Part shown: positions 21,230 through 31,828 of the stretch, piece by piece
Layout of the letters: every line of letters starts with the position of its first letter
Position numbering within the stretch: the stretch's first letter is position 1
DNA from: Molanna angustata
Taxonomy: Eukaryota > Arthropoda > Insecta > Trichoptera > Molannidae
Length of the DNA: 64,000 bases
Direction of reading: 5' to 3'
Assembly (NCBI GenBank): GCA_963576475.1
Contig: OY754973.1
Span: 9,074,052-9,138,051, forward strand
Notes under the pieces: model-generated
The model's database searches: none
What the model saw: only the letters and a program-made list of their open reading frames with translations
What the model was told of the DNA's origin: nothing
Made by a program: the position numbers and the translations under genes

Positions 21230-22080
21230 TTCGCCTTTTTAAGAGAAAATATTATAACGCTAAACCTAGGGACTGAAAACATGATATATCAAAACCGCCT
21301 AATGTATTATGAAAATACGTGTTAGTAAGGGTAACTGTCGCGTACGATAAAAATGGTTTATATATCGGGAACCCCAAATCTGTTGATTTTTGCATTTCGA
21401 AAACAAACCTGCCTTGAAATGAAAAAAATTATCGGTCATTCACTTCGATTTTATGCACTCTTCAAGTATATACAAGATTTTGGTAATCATAGTGAGAAGT
21501 ATGTAAGAATTTATGTGTATTTATGTGTGTGGGTGTGTATTAATAAATGTGTGTATATTATGTATGTGCGTGTTTATATATTTATATATGTGTTTTTTGG
21601 GGCATTTTTTGTATTTATTTTTTGTATCTGCATATAAATAAAGTAGACTTCGTATTATAATACAGAAGCAATGGGATCATGCTGAAAATCAGCTGCTGGG
21701 GGGCTTGTCTTCCTGCAACATAGCTGAGCATGGTCCTTTTGAGTCGGAAAGGTTGATTTTCTTTATATTTGTTTTTTATGTGTCTATGTTTTTTTTATGT
21801 AAACTACTTTTCGTCTCAATAAATGTTTATTTATTTATTTATTTCTCTACGACACATAGTTATGGAGTAATTAAAAAAAATTGTAAAAAAGGATATTTTA
21901 AATAATTATTTTTGGGGAAATTACGCTGAATTTTAAAATTGTGTGACGAACATTCACTAGAGAAATGTTGAATATACTTATGGTATTTTTTTTTAAAACA
22001 CAATGTTACACATATATGCCCCCTTAAGTGAGACAAGACTAGTGTGAAGACATACACGCGTGTGTTATGCTTCATTTTAT
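21230..22080. other. Unassigned AT-rich DNA
   Basis: A TG/TA-rich low-complexity run lies at about 21510-21600, and (TTTA)n at 21826-21843. No gene is supported. Confidence 0.4.
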
Positions 22081-22082
22081 TA

Positions 22083-22310
22083 GGTAACGGCAGGTGTGCG
22101 GGTCTACATTACCTTATAAAAGAAAGCATTACACATGCGTGTATGCCCAGATAACACCATTGTCTCACCTAAAAAGGTACTAGATTTAAAATTAGATTTG
22201 TTGCCTGTTGTATTTTCGATTACCTGAATCTAAATTGACACTCTAAAAACTATAAAATAGAGAGTGGAATCACTATTCTAATCCCGTTCCTCTAAAATAA
22301 TCTGAAATAA
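22083..22310 (+). repeat. Repeat E copy
   Basis: 'taggtaacggcaggtgtgcg', 'cattacacatgcgtgtatgc', 'gtctcacctaaaaaggtact' and 'gttgtattttcgattacct' are in the family order. The first ~40 bp of the family is missing. Confidence 0.7.
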
Positions 22311-22798
22311 TATCTCTTGGGAATACTGAACTGACAGCATAGATATGGTCCGCCTGTCATATATTTATTCAGTCGAGTCTCAGATCAAATCAAGACAGCA
22401 CAAAATTTATAAAACAATCAGGATTTTTTGCGAAAGAGGAAAGAAAAATAATTAATAATATAAATTATGTCTACAACATCTTTACACTACGATGTCGAAC
22501 ATTTGATAAACAGAATGGATTAATTACAATATACCACGACAAACCAGCCGACAGACAGCAGCATTTTAATACAAAAATACACAGAATATCACACGCTAGT
22601 CAGTCGTCTCCATAATACTGGAAATGAATACCTACTCTCATTTAGGTGACTATTTTATGATGTCCAAACATAAATATAAACGGAAAATTTATATACATTT
22701 TTTTATGAAAGATACAACTTATGATTTTTTTCAGTGCGGATTTGTGTATTTTCAATTTTAGGTATAGTGTTATTTTTTTTTTGCTTTTAATTTTACAT
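22311..22798. other. Unassigned AT-rich DNA
   Basis: Nothing supportable lies between repeat E and the TA target site of the pogo-like element. Confidence 0.4.
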
Positions 22799-23374
22799 TA
22801 GTGTAATTTCAGGAGAGATGGACCAGTGGGTGAGATGGACCGGGGCTATTAGTTTCAATTCCTATCACTAAAGAGCGATGTTTGCGCCGATATGGCGTTC
22901 ATTTTGATGTTGTGTGTTGTGTGATTGTATATTCTCTGGAGAAAAACTCAAAGAACGCAAGTTATTTAACATTAAAGTTTTTAGTCATGTTGAAAATTTT
23001 ACGTACAAAAATTGGGTAAGCGATATAAGTAATTTTATTAGTGTTTTTTTAGGTCTTTCTCATATTAATAGATGTTAATAGATGTAAACAATTATACCTA
23101 ATGTAAAAATGATTTGTTTTGTAAGACGGTTTGTTTTAAACGTCCGGTCCATCTTTCCTTGCAAAACAGGAGAGATGGACCAGTGTTTTAAGGGATAGAC
23201 GGACCAAGCAATACCTATTACATAAACAAAGATAATAATTGTTATAATTTTGAATAATTTTATCACCATCTACGTTTAGACCTTCTACATCTCAATTACA
23301 CAGCACCAGTCCAGACTACAATTGAACGAGAGACCAATTTGGTAGGAAATATTAGAAATTGTATCAACAATACC

Positions 23375-23585
23375 TATACATACATACATACCATCACGCC
23401 ATGTCCCTCACGGGGTAGGCAGAGAGAACCGAACGCCACATTTTTCTATCTTGACACGCATTCATCGCCTCATCAACATTCATACATCGTCTTATACATG
23501 TTCGTCTGTTGTTCACGCTTCTTACATTTCCATCTTTCAAAATATCGTTTACATGGTCGTGCCATCCTTTTCTTGGGAAAAAGTA
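23375..23585 (-). pseudogene. LINE-D 3' end nested in the pogo-like element
   Basis: The (CATA)n tail 'catacatacataccatcacg' at ~23380-23400 and the complement of the C-terminal coding end ('gcagagagaaccgaacgcca', 'catcgtcttatacatgttcg', 'catggtcgtgccatcctttt') identify LINE-D. The left flank of the insertion is pogo-like element sequence, and transposase-derived sequence resumes by 23612. Confidence 0.85.
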
Positions 23586-23611
23586 TAAATATTATGAAAT
23601 GATCAAGAAAC

Positions 23612-24032
23612 ATCGCAGAAATATTAACACCATCTGAGAACATTCCTATGCTGAGAATCAAAAATAGAAAAATAATAATAAAACAAGACCTAAAACCACT
23701 TGGAGAAAAAAACATTTGCTGTTCAAAAGAGAAATAGTAAGAAAAGGAAGAAAATAAAAGAAAGGCGGGATAGCTCTGATACATCTACAAGTAGTTTTAT
23801 TAGCCTTCATGATGACACCGATCTTGACTAAATCTGGGATGAAAATGAATGTGCAGAATGTGCAGAGCTGTATGGTCATTCGCGATTGAATCAAGAATGG
23901 ATAAAATGTACCACATATGAACGTTGGTTTCATGAGAATTATAGCTGTTTCTCCGATATGTGCGATAGATATGGTGTAACTCTTAAATCTTTTAGTCGAT
24001 CATTTGAAAATAATAGAAAATTGTCAATTTGA
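23612..24032 (+). pseudogene. Pogo-like transposase C-terminal remnant with PHD-like finger
   Basis: Reading in pieces on the plus strand: AEILTPSENIPMLRIKNRK (the linker after the DDE domain in insect pogo-like proteins is typically an 'ILT-TPE' segment), then SSDTSTSSFISLHDDTD, a stop, and DENECAECAELYGHS with EWIKCTTYERWFHENYSCF. The C-x2-C...WIKC-x2-x-x2-WFH pattern is a PHD-like zinc finger. The fourth expected Cys is Tyr and the residue after His is also Tyr, so the finger is probably not functional. Frameshifts and a stop confirm decay. Confidence 0.65.
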
Positions 24033-24339
24033 AATGATTATCCTTGTTTTTTTTTGTTTAGACTTCCTTGGTCCATCTCTCCCACACAAGGTGGTCCATC
24101 TCACCCACACAAGGTGGTCCATCTCACCTGCCTTCTCGGGATAGATGGACCGAAGGTAGTTTTTTTTCATCACCTCAGTATTGTTTTATTTGTTGACAAA
24201 TTTGATTTATTTTATATTTTTTTATTTTATAATTAATAAAGCTATGAATACAATATTAATTTGTGATTTTATTTCTAAACTGTACAAAGTTATGATACAT
24301 TTAAAAAAAGTGGTCCATCTCTCCTGAAGTTACACTACA

Positions 24340-25140
24340 TTGTTTCTACTGCTATTTTTTTGTATTCAAAATACTTTTTTATTTATTTTTTTGGTTTATT
24401 TTGAGTGCATACGTTAAATCTTTTTTATGCTTGCTTACATCTATTTTTTTTTTTGTTTGATTGTTTTTCAGTGGGCGTTTTTTTTTACTAAATTTTTACC
24501 TACCTACCTACCTAATTGCTTTATTTTTATATTATTCTATTCATCAATATGTATTTTATGTGTGTATGTTAAAGGCAATATATGCCGTTTATTAGTAAGT
24601 AAATAATTCAAATGCTCATAGGATTTTAAGAGATCTCAAAATACCTCCAATAGTAACTGATAATACATATATTTAGATTTTCTTCTAAAGACTGAGGTGA
24701 AAGTTTTAATTAAATGGTGAAACCAAACACCCTTATAATAATTATTCATATTTTATTCCCCTTTTACCTTTGCGAATTTAAATGGAGGTGAATTTGTGTA
24801 GCGCTAAATATATCTTCCTTTAAGTTAATTAATGACCTTATGCAGGAGAGAGGAAGATATTATGTACCTAGGTACATATTTCTTTAGGCAAATGAATTAA
24901 TAATTTAACATAAGTAAATTTATCTTTTAAAGAAACATATCCTACGTATATTGTATTCAAGTTAAAATCTTTACATCCCCAACTGTAGGTTTCTTATATT
25001 AGAGATTATTAATATATATTTTTTAATTTACAGTTCTCAGCATCACTTGGTTAGTGAAAATTCTAGGTTCCATATAAATGTATTGGAATATGCGAATAAT
25101 TCCAATACTTGTGTCCACCAAGTTCAACCGAAGAACATCG
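24340..25140. other. Unassigned AT-rich DNA
   Basis: No gene. There is a short (TACC)n run near 24498-24512 and otherwise AT-rich sequence. Confidence 0.4.
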
Positions 25141-25144
25141 TTTA

Positions 25145-25280
25145 AATATCAGACTCCTGGGCGAAAGGACACGAGTTCAATTCTCGGTGAATATACTGTT
25201 ATGAATTACTTGTTATGCGGTGCGTGATGTAACCATCTTTGACATAGTACCTACCTGACTATTGCCCGAGATGCAATACA
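25145..25280 (+). mobile_element. SINE C, diverged
   Basis: 'aatatcagactcctgggcga' with the box-B-like GAGTTCAATTCTCGG, then 'cttgttatgcggtgcgtgat', 'gacatagtacctacctgact' and 'attgcccgagatgcaataca' follow the SINE C order. Confidence 0.7.
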
Positions 25281-25284
25281 AAAC

Positions 25285-25675
25285 GAGTGGGTTGTGGCCA
25301 ACGCTAAACTCCTCACTAACCAGTCACTCCATAAAGTATTCCAAATGTGTATGGAAAATTTTCAGCATTTTCATGAAATGAGTTTGTTCAATTATTTTTT
25401 TATTTAAATATTTTAATATGAAAACTTGCTAATTCTACAATGCCATTTTATGAATGTAATATGTCTTTTTTCTAATTTTAAAATAAAAACGTCAAATATT
25501 AAGTTTCCAGAGCTTGGGGTCACTTTGAAATATTTGATAGTTAAAAAATATGAGAAGCACTATTCAGATATCCGTCAAAATCAAATGTTGTTTAAGCGAG
25601 TATTAGATATGCATATTTGCAAAATAAGAATCTAATGAGTACTTTAGTCTATAATTGATAAAGTAAAATTAACAC
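25285..25675 (+). repeat. Repeat L, copy 1 (uninterrupted)
   Basis: 'gggttgtggccaacgctaaa', 'cataaagtattccaaatgtg', 'gagcttggggtcactttgaa', 'cgagtattagatatgc' and 'tactttagtcta' are colinear with 26960-27460. That second copy is interrupted by a MITE-2-related insertion. The class of the host repeat is unknown. Confidence 0.7.
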
Positions 25676-25679
25676 GCCG

Positions 25680-25745
25680 TACATAGCACACAGTACATAG
25701 CACGAAGCACGCAGCACACAGCACATAGCACATACACACACAGAT
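25680..25745. repeat. Low-complexity (CACAGCACATAG)-type tract
   Basis: Imperfect tandem 'agcaca/tagcac/cagcac' units run for about 60 bp at the edge of repeat L. Confidence 0.6.
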
Positions 25746-26139
25746 ACATTATGATGAAACTTTCAGAATACAATCTCAGCATGATCTAGTTTGCGAAATC
25801 ATAACTCCCCACTATATCCCCTTGGGTTAGTGAGGAGTAAAAAACTTTAGTAATGGATTTATGTCTCAATCTTTAGAAGTATTTGAAAAAAGAGAATTGT
25901 ATATGAATAGAATAATTCTAAAGCAAAATTAATCCAATTTTTTTTCAAGGAAAAGGATATTCATTTACTTTTCTCATTTCTGTATTGATATTGTAATATT
26001 ACTTTTCCTTTGAAACAATCATATTTATCTAAATTATTCTTGAACGAAACTTATTTAGTACGTGTCCTCTAATTCCGTCTTTACCTTGATCAGTCTTGAA
26101 AAGAACTCTGTAAAATTACTACTTATCCGCATTAATTTG

Positions 26140-26220
26140 AGGTTTCTTGGACTGTTTCAAGGAGATTGCCTCATAGCAATATGACCGCCTTTGTACACCT
26201 GTTGAGTAATAAATTTGATA
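26140..26220 (+). mobile_element. LINE 3' end fragment
   Basis: 'ggagattgcctcatagcaat' followed by 'gaccgcctttgtacacctgt' and A/T sequence is the LINE-K-type 3' terminus in diverged form (compare 19113-19150). Confidence 0.5.
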
Positions 26221-26689
26221 AAAAACAAATAAAGAACTTTTTATGTTAACAAATACTAGTCTATTAAAAATTTCAAAATCTTTTGATCTGTTTACTGCCA
26301 TATTAATAAAAGAGTATTTTCCCATAACATTTTCCGGCCGTTGATTGCGATAGGTGTGACGATTTTAGAAAAATTCTACCAAGATCGTTTTGAAATCAGC
26401 TAATGTGATAGGGGCATTAGGATTCTAAATTAGTTTCATTAAAAAGTCTGGCGTTGGGCGGGCTATAAAAACGATAAATAGTCGCTATTACAATTGATTT
26501 ATTGAGACACGTAGAGCTAACTCGCTCGCTATACCCACTAACTTGTGTGTGAACGGCCAGATACAGGTTGTTTGGAAAGTCTGAGCGTTTGAAAATAAGT
26601 TGACAACACCGTCGCCACCTATGGAAGTGACGAAGAAACTTTATTCTTACGCCATCTATTGAGAAATTGATTCGTACTCAATAAATAAG

Positions 26690-26760
26690 GGAACACAACG
26701 TTGCCGATTGCCGAAACGTTGCCGAAACGTTGCAACGTTGCCAACGTTGCCGAAAAGGTA
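26690..26760. repeat. AACGTTGCC short tandem repeat
   Basis: At least five imperfect units of 'aacgttgcc(g)' lie in about 65 bp, giving a run of AACGTT palindromes. Confidence 0.75.
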
Positions 26761-26959
26761 AAAGTTGCCGATGACAGGTCGTAAGTTCCTTGATTTTCCG
26801 ATTTTCCTATACATTCCAACTTTGTCTCTATTGAGATGAATCAGCAGGGATAAAATCATAACGAATGGGTTTAGAAACATTAGTTTACCTTAATGACTTT
26901 TTTTTATATCTAAACTCTGTTTGTAGTTGTGATGTATGTGGCCAAAAGTTAAATAAATA

Positions 26960-27460
26960 AATGACGAATGGGTTGTGGCCAATGCTGTACTCCTCACTAC
27001 CAAGTCACTTCATAAAGTATTCAAATTTGGCTTGGATTATTTTCAGCAATATCATGAAAAGTTTGTTAAATTATTAATGATTTCAATATTTTATTATGAT
27101 AGCTTGATATTTTTATGAAAGTGATGAGCCTTTTAAGCAATTAGAAAGTAAAAATATTTTCAGTTTCCTGAGCTTGGGTTCACTTTGAATGTCATTTAAC
27201 TCAAGAAAAGAAACAAGAAAAGATATCTCAATGTATGGAAGTGACATTTGCTAGTCACGTGACAACTTTCACTTCCATACATTGAGTTATCTTTTCTTGT
27301 TTCTGTTCTTGAGCTAAATGACACGTTGTCTAGAGGGGCTGATATCCAACAAAATCTTTTGAGGTTGAGGCGAGTATTAGATATATAAATTTGCTATATT
27401 TGAAAAGAATCGAACGAGTGCTTTAGTCTAAAGATAAAGTAGAACAAACACGCCGGCATT
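26960..27460 (+). repeat. Repeat L, copy 2 (interrupted)
   Basis: Colinear with 25285-25675 on both sides of the insert at ~27192-27346: 'gggttgtggccaatgctgta', 'gagcttgggttcactttgaa' before it and 'gatatccaacaaaatctttt', 'cgagtattagatatat' after it. Confidence 0.75.
27192..27346. mobile_element. MITE-2-related palindrome inside repeat L
   Basis: Arms 'aagatatctcaatgtatgga' and 'tccatacattgagttatc' are complementary around 'cacgtgaca'. The right end carries the MITE-2 terminus CGTTGTCTAGAGGGGCT. The internal arms differ from MITE-2, and the left terminus lacks its TCTAGAC end. The uninterrupted repeat L copy defines the insertion point. Confidence 0.8.
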
Positions 27461-27905
27461 ACGTGTAGGTTCCAACCTTGCCCTCTGTCTGTGAGAATAT
27501 GTATGAACTGTGTTGGTACACGACTGCGAGTCGCTTAAATTGACAGCTAAGATGGCTTATGTGATGGACACCTTTGAGTGAAAAATTTTGCGATCTCGTG
27601 ATAGAAAGCGGTCCATCGCGCATCCGACGCAACGATGACGTTTATGGAATTTATTTTCACAAAAAAAAATGAAATGACATTCCGAACTACCCTAGATAGA
27701 GAAAGAGAGACAGGAACAGAGGAAAGACGGAAAAATGAAAACAAACGCTTCACACCTGTCGAATTCTTTGGTTAAGGGGCATTCATAGATAAAATATTAT
27801 GTAAGTAGATACAATATTGTGCACGTGATATTTCTATACGATAAAATTAGCGGAAATAATAAGCATTCCTTATGTCTGGGTATGGTACACCACCTTAACA
27901 AGTGA
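27461..27905. other. Unassigned DNA
   Basis: A less AT-rich stretch without recognisable features. The minus-strand open frame at 27547-27753 shows no domain and I do not call it a gene. Confidence 0.35.
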
Positions 27906-27929
27906 TTCATGACTCGTGTGACCATTATT

Positions 27930-28631
27930 TCATATAAACACAATACACTATTTTTGTGCACTTATACATATAATGGTGTACAGGCGGGCTTGTTCACATT
28001 TGTCATTTTTGTGCACCTATACATATTATGGTACACCGGCGGGCATGTTCACATTTATCATTTTTTGTGCACCTATACATATTATGGTTGTTCACATTTG
28101 TCTTATTTTGTGCACATTTTATGATACATTATTATGGTATACCGGCATGCTTGTTCACATTTGTCATGTTTTGTGCACATATTATGGTAGGTACGTACCT
28201 ATACCGGCGGGCTTGTACACATTTGTCATGTTTTGTGCACATATTATGGTTTACCGGCAGGCTTGTTCACATTTGTCATGTTTTGTGCACATATTATGTT
28301 ATACCGGCGGGCTTGTTCACATTTGTCATGTTTTGTGCACATACATATCATGGTATACCGGCGGGCTTGTTCACATTTGTCATGTTTTGTGCACATACAT
28401 ATCATGGTATACCGGCGGGCTTGTTAACATTTGTCATGTTTTGTGCACATATTATGGTAGGTACGTACCTATTCCGGCGGGCTTGTACACATTTGTCATG
28501 TTTTGTGCACATATTATGGTATACCGGCGGGCTTGTTCACATTTGTCATGTTTTGTGCACATACATATCATGGTATACCGGCGGGCTTGTTCACATTTCT
28601 CATGTTTTGTGCACATATTATGGTAGGTACG
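27930..28631 (+). repeat. ~50-62-bp minisatellite array, left part
   Basis: About 13 units of 'ggtataccggcgggcttgtt' + 'cacatttgtcatgttttgtg' + 'cacatattat' with three length forms: 50 bp, 54 bp (extra 'acat'), and 62 bp (extra 'ggtaggtacgtacct'). The first units are diverged and later ones nearly identical. Long open frames cross it only because the units lack stops. Confidence 0.95.
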
Positions 28632-28633
28632 TA

Positions 28634-29973
28634 GGGGAGACCGGGGCCAGTAGGCGAACTTTATGTGTTTTTGTTGATAATACCTACAAAAAACTCCAAA
28701 AATGTAGCGGAATGCGTTATTTTAGTTGGCCAGACATTAAGAAGGTATTTTAGAAATTGATAAAAAACTAAAGTCTTCTCACTTTAATTTTGGATCATTT
28801 TTTGCAAAGCAATCCGCCTTCGCCTATTTACCCCGCAATCGGGGTTGGTTGGCGAAGTGAGTGGGGTAGGTAGGCGAGAACAGTTATTGTTCAAATAATT
28901 ACACATATGTAGTATTATAAATGAACATAGTTTATTAAAAAACAAATTATATTATTAGAAAAATATACTCGTGAACAATACGAGTATTTTCAATTAAAAT
29001 TACACTTTATATTATTTAGACATTAAAATAAGTAGTTACGAAATAAACATACTGTAATAAAATTTCGCGAAAATTCCAAATACTGCTTTAATCACCGTCA
29101 TAGTCACAATTTCGGCAGGTAAAAAATAATCGTTTGCTGCTTACGATACATATTCTATGAGTCCACATTTTGTAGCTCGTGCATTGAATCCAGCTTTCGC
29201 CTGATCGGCTATTTCCAAAAGAGTCAGCACAAACTAAACAAAAAGTCTCTTCTTCGTTTTCCGAATCAGACTCACTTGGTTTAGAACATGGCTTTTACAT
29301 ACACTTTCCTTTTTTTAAGCATAGGCAGGTCTGGAATTACTCGTTTACCGGAGTGTCCGTCAAAATTTCAGAAGACCGTTTCCTCTTACAAGCAGCAGTT
29401 GATGATTTTCTCGGTCCAGCCTTTGGCAGCGGTCATTTTTTTTTCCTTTACTTTCTTTACTACTCTGATTCTTTACTGGATCTAAAATAAAGATAATAAT
29501 GCAAACGCTTAAAATATATAATCATATTAATTTATGTACCTACATGTTCACGCGGTAGGTAGGAGTATTCGCCAACCAGCCCCAAAGTCGATTCGCCTAC
29601 TAGCCCCAACCTTGATTTACAGTTTCATGTATAAATTTTATCAAAATAATGCAAATACTAAACAATAACAACACAATAGAATTATAGCTGATATTATAGT
29701 GAATCTAATACAGTTATCACATTGTAGATCAGTTTAATATGAACTGAGCTATAGTATATAGAGTAGAACACAAAAAAATACTTACATATGCAAAAAACAC
29801 AAATTCATGTATAACTCTACACAGACGAGTCCGACACAATAGCTATTAGGAAGGCAACTGCAGTAGCGTGTTACCGACAGGACTGCATATATTGTATCGC
29901 GGATAAATTGATAACTAAATTTTAAATGGCCGTTCGTCAACCTGCCCCTTCGCCTACCGGCCCCGGTCTCCCC
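28634..29973 (-). mobile_element. Pogo/Tigger-like non-autonomous DNA transposon 2
   Basis: 1,340 bp between TA copies (28632-28633, 29974-29975). Terminal inverted repeats of 25 bp have one mismatch and begin GGGGAGACCGGGGCC at both ends. Neighbouring minisatellite units read 'ggtacgtacctataccgg' without interruption, which gives the exact pre-insertion site and proves the TA duplication. Subterminal TTCGCC-type motifs recur near 28817-28880 and 29568-29610 in mirrored orientation. A transposase C-terminal remnant is at 29088-29480. No DDE domain remains. Confidence 0.92.
29088..29480 (-). pseudogene. Pogo-like transposase C-terminal remnant with PHD-like finger
   Basis: Minus strand: RKRSSEILTDTPVN (the ILTDTP linker typical of insect pogo-like proteins) near 29390, then after a frameshift SESDSENEEETFCLVCADSF, WIQCTSYKMWTHRIC and FTCRNCDYDGD with a TAA stop at 29090-29088. 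The pattern is C-x2-C, WIQC, WTH-x2-C, C-x2-C. The fourth Cys position is Tyr. The upstream CENP-B/HTH and DDE_1 regions are absent. Confidence 0.75.
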
Positions 29974-29975
29974 TA

Positions 29976-30178
29976 CCTATACCGGCGGGCTTGTACACAT
30001 TTGTCATGTTTTGTGCACATACATATCATGGTATACCGGCGGGCTTGTTCACATTTGTCATGTTTTGTGCACATATTATGGTAGGTACGTACCTATACCG
30101 GCGGGCTTGTACACATTTGTCATGTTTTGTGCACATATTATGGTATACCGGCGGGCTTGTTCACATTTGTCATTTTTT
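29976..30178 (+). repeat. Minisatellite array, right part
   Basis: About four units continue the same array after the pogo-like insertion, including the 62-bp form. The array ends abruptly at 'tttgtcattttttcc'. Confidence 0.93.
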
Positions 30179-30191
30179 CCAACCAGTCGTA

Positions 30192-30315
30192 CATGTGAAA
30201 ACTAAATATCTTAAAATATTCAATAATTTGGATTTATGGGATTTGGATTTGGATTTTACATACTATAGCTATCGACAGTTGGATCTCATGTGTTACATGA
30301 AACTAGTTTTAAAAA
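30192..30315. repeat. Repeat J copy
   Basis: Matches 20875-20995 ('tatcttaaaatattcaataa', 'gctatcgacagttggatctc'). A short 'ggatttgg' tandem occurs inside. Confidence 0.6.
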
Positions 30316-30329
30316 GTTGAATAAATTTA

Positions 30330-30410
30330 GACGTCGCGCGTCGTAATGTCATCACTTAATGTGTTCCATATTCTTGCTGATTGCACTTCAAAAGAGGAAC
30401 TGAGAAATTA
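30330..30410 (-). pseudogene. LINE-K ORF C-terminal scrap
   Basis: The minus strand reads EVQSARIWNTLSDDITT, which corresponds to the conserved E-V-x-S-A-R-L-W-N-S-L end seen at 39800-39945 and 58900-58950. Confidence 0.6.
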
Positions 30411-30656
30411 AGTAGAATAAATGGGAATAGCTAGTGTGGTACGATCAGCAGATCGAAGAGGCAGACCGTGAAATAATTCCTTGAAAGCAAAAAAGTGGTC
30501 TAAGTTAGTAAATTAATTATGACCATTCATAAATAATGTGCATCGTGTTCAATTTTTGAACCTATTAAATACCAGGTTCACGTTGATTTTTGGAGTACGA
30601 ATAAATATGTTTCTCTCTACAACAGCTATGTTTATTAATAAATACTTTGTTGATAA

Positions 30657-30966
30657 TTCTTCTTCTTCTTCTGCTTTAGTTAGGACTGTGTCCTGTTATT
30701 CTCGGAGCCTGCTCTTGTGAAGTGGACGTCCAGCTATCCTTCCATCGTTTGGGTGGTCTTCTAGGGGGTCTGCCATTTGTTATCTCCCCATCCGCTGCCA
30801 TCCTCACCACTCGATCCGAACCCACTCTCCCCATATGATCTCTCCAGAATCGTCTTCGTGTTCTTCCCCATCGCACAACATCTTCGACATCACAGATTCT
30901 TCTTATCTCCGAGTTCCTTACTCTATCACGAAGTGTTACGCCTGCGATGGGTAGTAAAGTTTTCAT
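30657..30966 (-). pseudogene. LINE-R (RTE) 3' end, 5'-truncated
   Basis: The minus strand encodes MKTLLPIAGVTLRDRVRNSE, RRICDVEDVVRWGRTRRRFW and GRPPRRPPKRWKDSWTSTSQ up to a stop, then a (GAA)n tail (30657-30673). Against 54090-54386 I count about 12 substitutions over ~290 bp by eye, so the two insertions are fairly young. Truncated at ~30966. Confidence 0.9.
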
Positions 30967-30969
30967 CTT

Positions 30970-31680
30970 TCATCTTAAACATATAATTATAAACTTATAA
31001 ATAAAAATTGTTTTGGCACTAGAAAGTTATTTGTTAGCTTTTCAAAAAAAAATAAATAATAACTTGGTTACCCTATTCATGCCCCATTTGGCCCCAGTGT
31101 CGTAAATCTTAAAAGTCAAAATAATAAATTAGCAATATTTTGACAAATTTCAAAATGCTCCACTGTTCAGTCACCTTCAAATAGGTGTCTTCTCTGACAA
31201 CTTTAACCGAAGTGAATTATGACACTCGCTATACTGAGGTGAATTCATTAAATAATCGTATGTTATATCACTTAGGTGCCACTGTCGCGTAAATTTTATT
31301 TTCTAAATATTGAATTTAATTAAAGGAAATTAACCATTTTATGTTGTCTTACTTTGTAATCTGGTCGGTTGAAAGATATTGACTTATGGCAATTAGGTCA
31401 TTAACTTGATGGAATGACGTTATTTAATCTGCCACAGGACCTTAAATCTGCATAACACTGATCTATATGGAGGTGGACCCTTTGTCGAGTGATTGTATTA
31501 ACTGCCATTCTCAGTCATGAGGCCAAGAAGAAAGAAGAAATGAAAAATGTTCCTGGTTTTTTTTACTTTTACTTTAATATGAATTTATTAGACAATGATT
31601 TTTTTTATTCGATGAATATGTCCTTGTAATATGTATATATACATCATCGTACATTCCCTATACTAAATACATATAAACGG
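30970..31680. other. Unassigned AT-rich DNA
   Basis: No feature is supported. A GAAG-rich end 'ggccaagaagaaagaagaaa' near 31521 could be a LINE tail. Confidence 0.35.
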
Positions 31681-31770
31681 TTGTGCTAGAGGTGAACGAA
31701 ATCGGTCATGGCAGTATTCGAACTCGCAATCACTGGATTATTAGCCCAGCACGCCACTCGCAATATAACC
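31681..31770 (-). mobile_element. SINE B tRNA-like part, minus strand
   Basis: The complement of 'ggtgaacgaaatcggtcatg', 'cagtattcgaactcgcaatc' and 'ggattattagcccagc' gives the SINE B box B region and anticodon-arm-like segment. Confidence 0.75.
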
Positions 31771-31828
31771 ACCCATCTTTTCAATCTTTAATCTCAATAT
31801 TCAATAATATTAATATTTATGAAAAAAT

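Larger units (their letters stand above)
22801..24335 (+). mobile_element. Pogo/Tigger-like non-autonomous DNA transposon 1
   Basis: 1,535 bp bounded by TA dinucleotides (22799-22800, 24336-24337). Terminal inverted repeats of 25 bp differ at one position; they start GTGTAATTTCAGGAG on the left and, complemented, GTGTAACTTCAGGAG on the right. The decamer GGTCCATCTC occurs exactly seven times: inverted at 22815, 22832 and 23172 on the left, and direct at 24070, 24093, 24116 and 24312 on the right. TA duplication fits the Tc1/mariner/pogo superfamily. A C-terminal transposase remnant (23612-24032) supports pogo. The DDE core is absent, so it must have moved in trans. A LINE-D end is nested at 23375-23585. 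Confidence 0.85.

Noticed and set aside
27973..28753. 217- and 241-residue His/Cys-rich repeat proteins
   Set aside because: They run through a minisatellite with unit lengths of 50-62 bp and appear in several frames at once.
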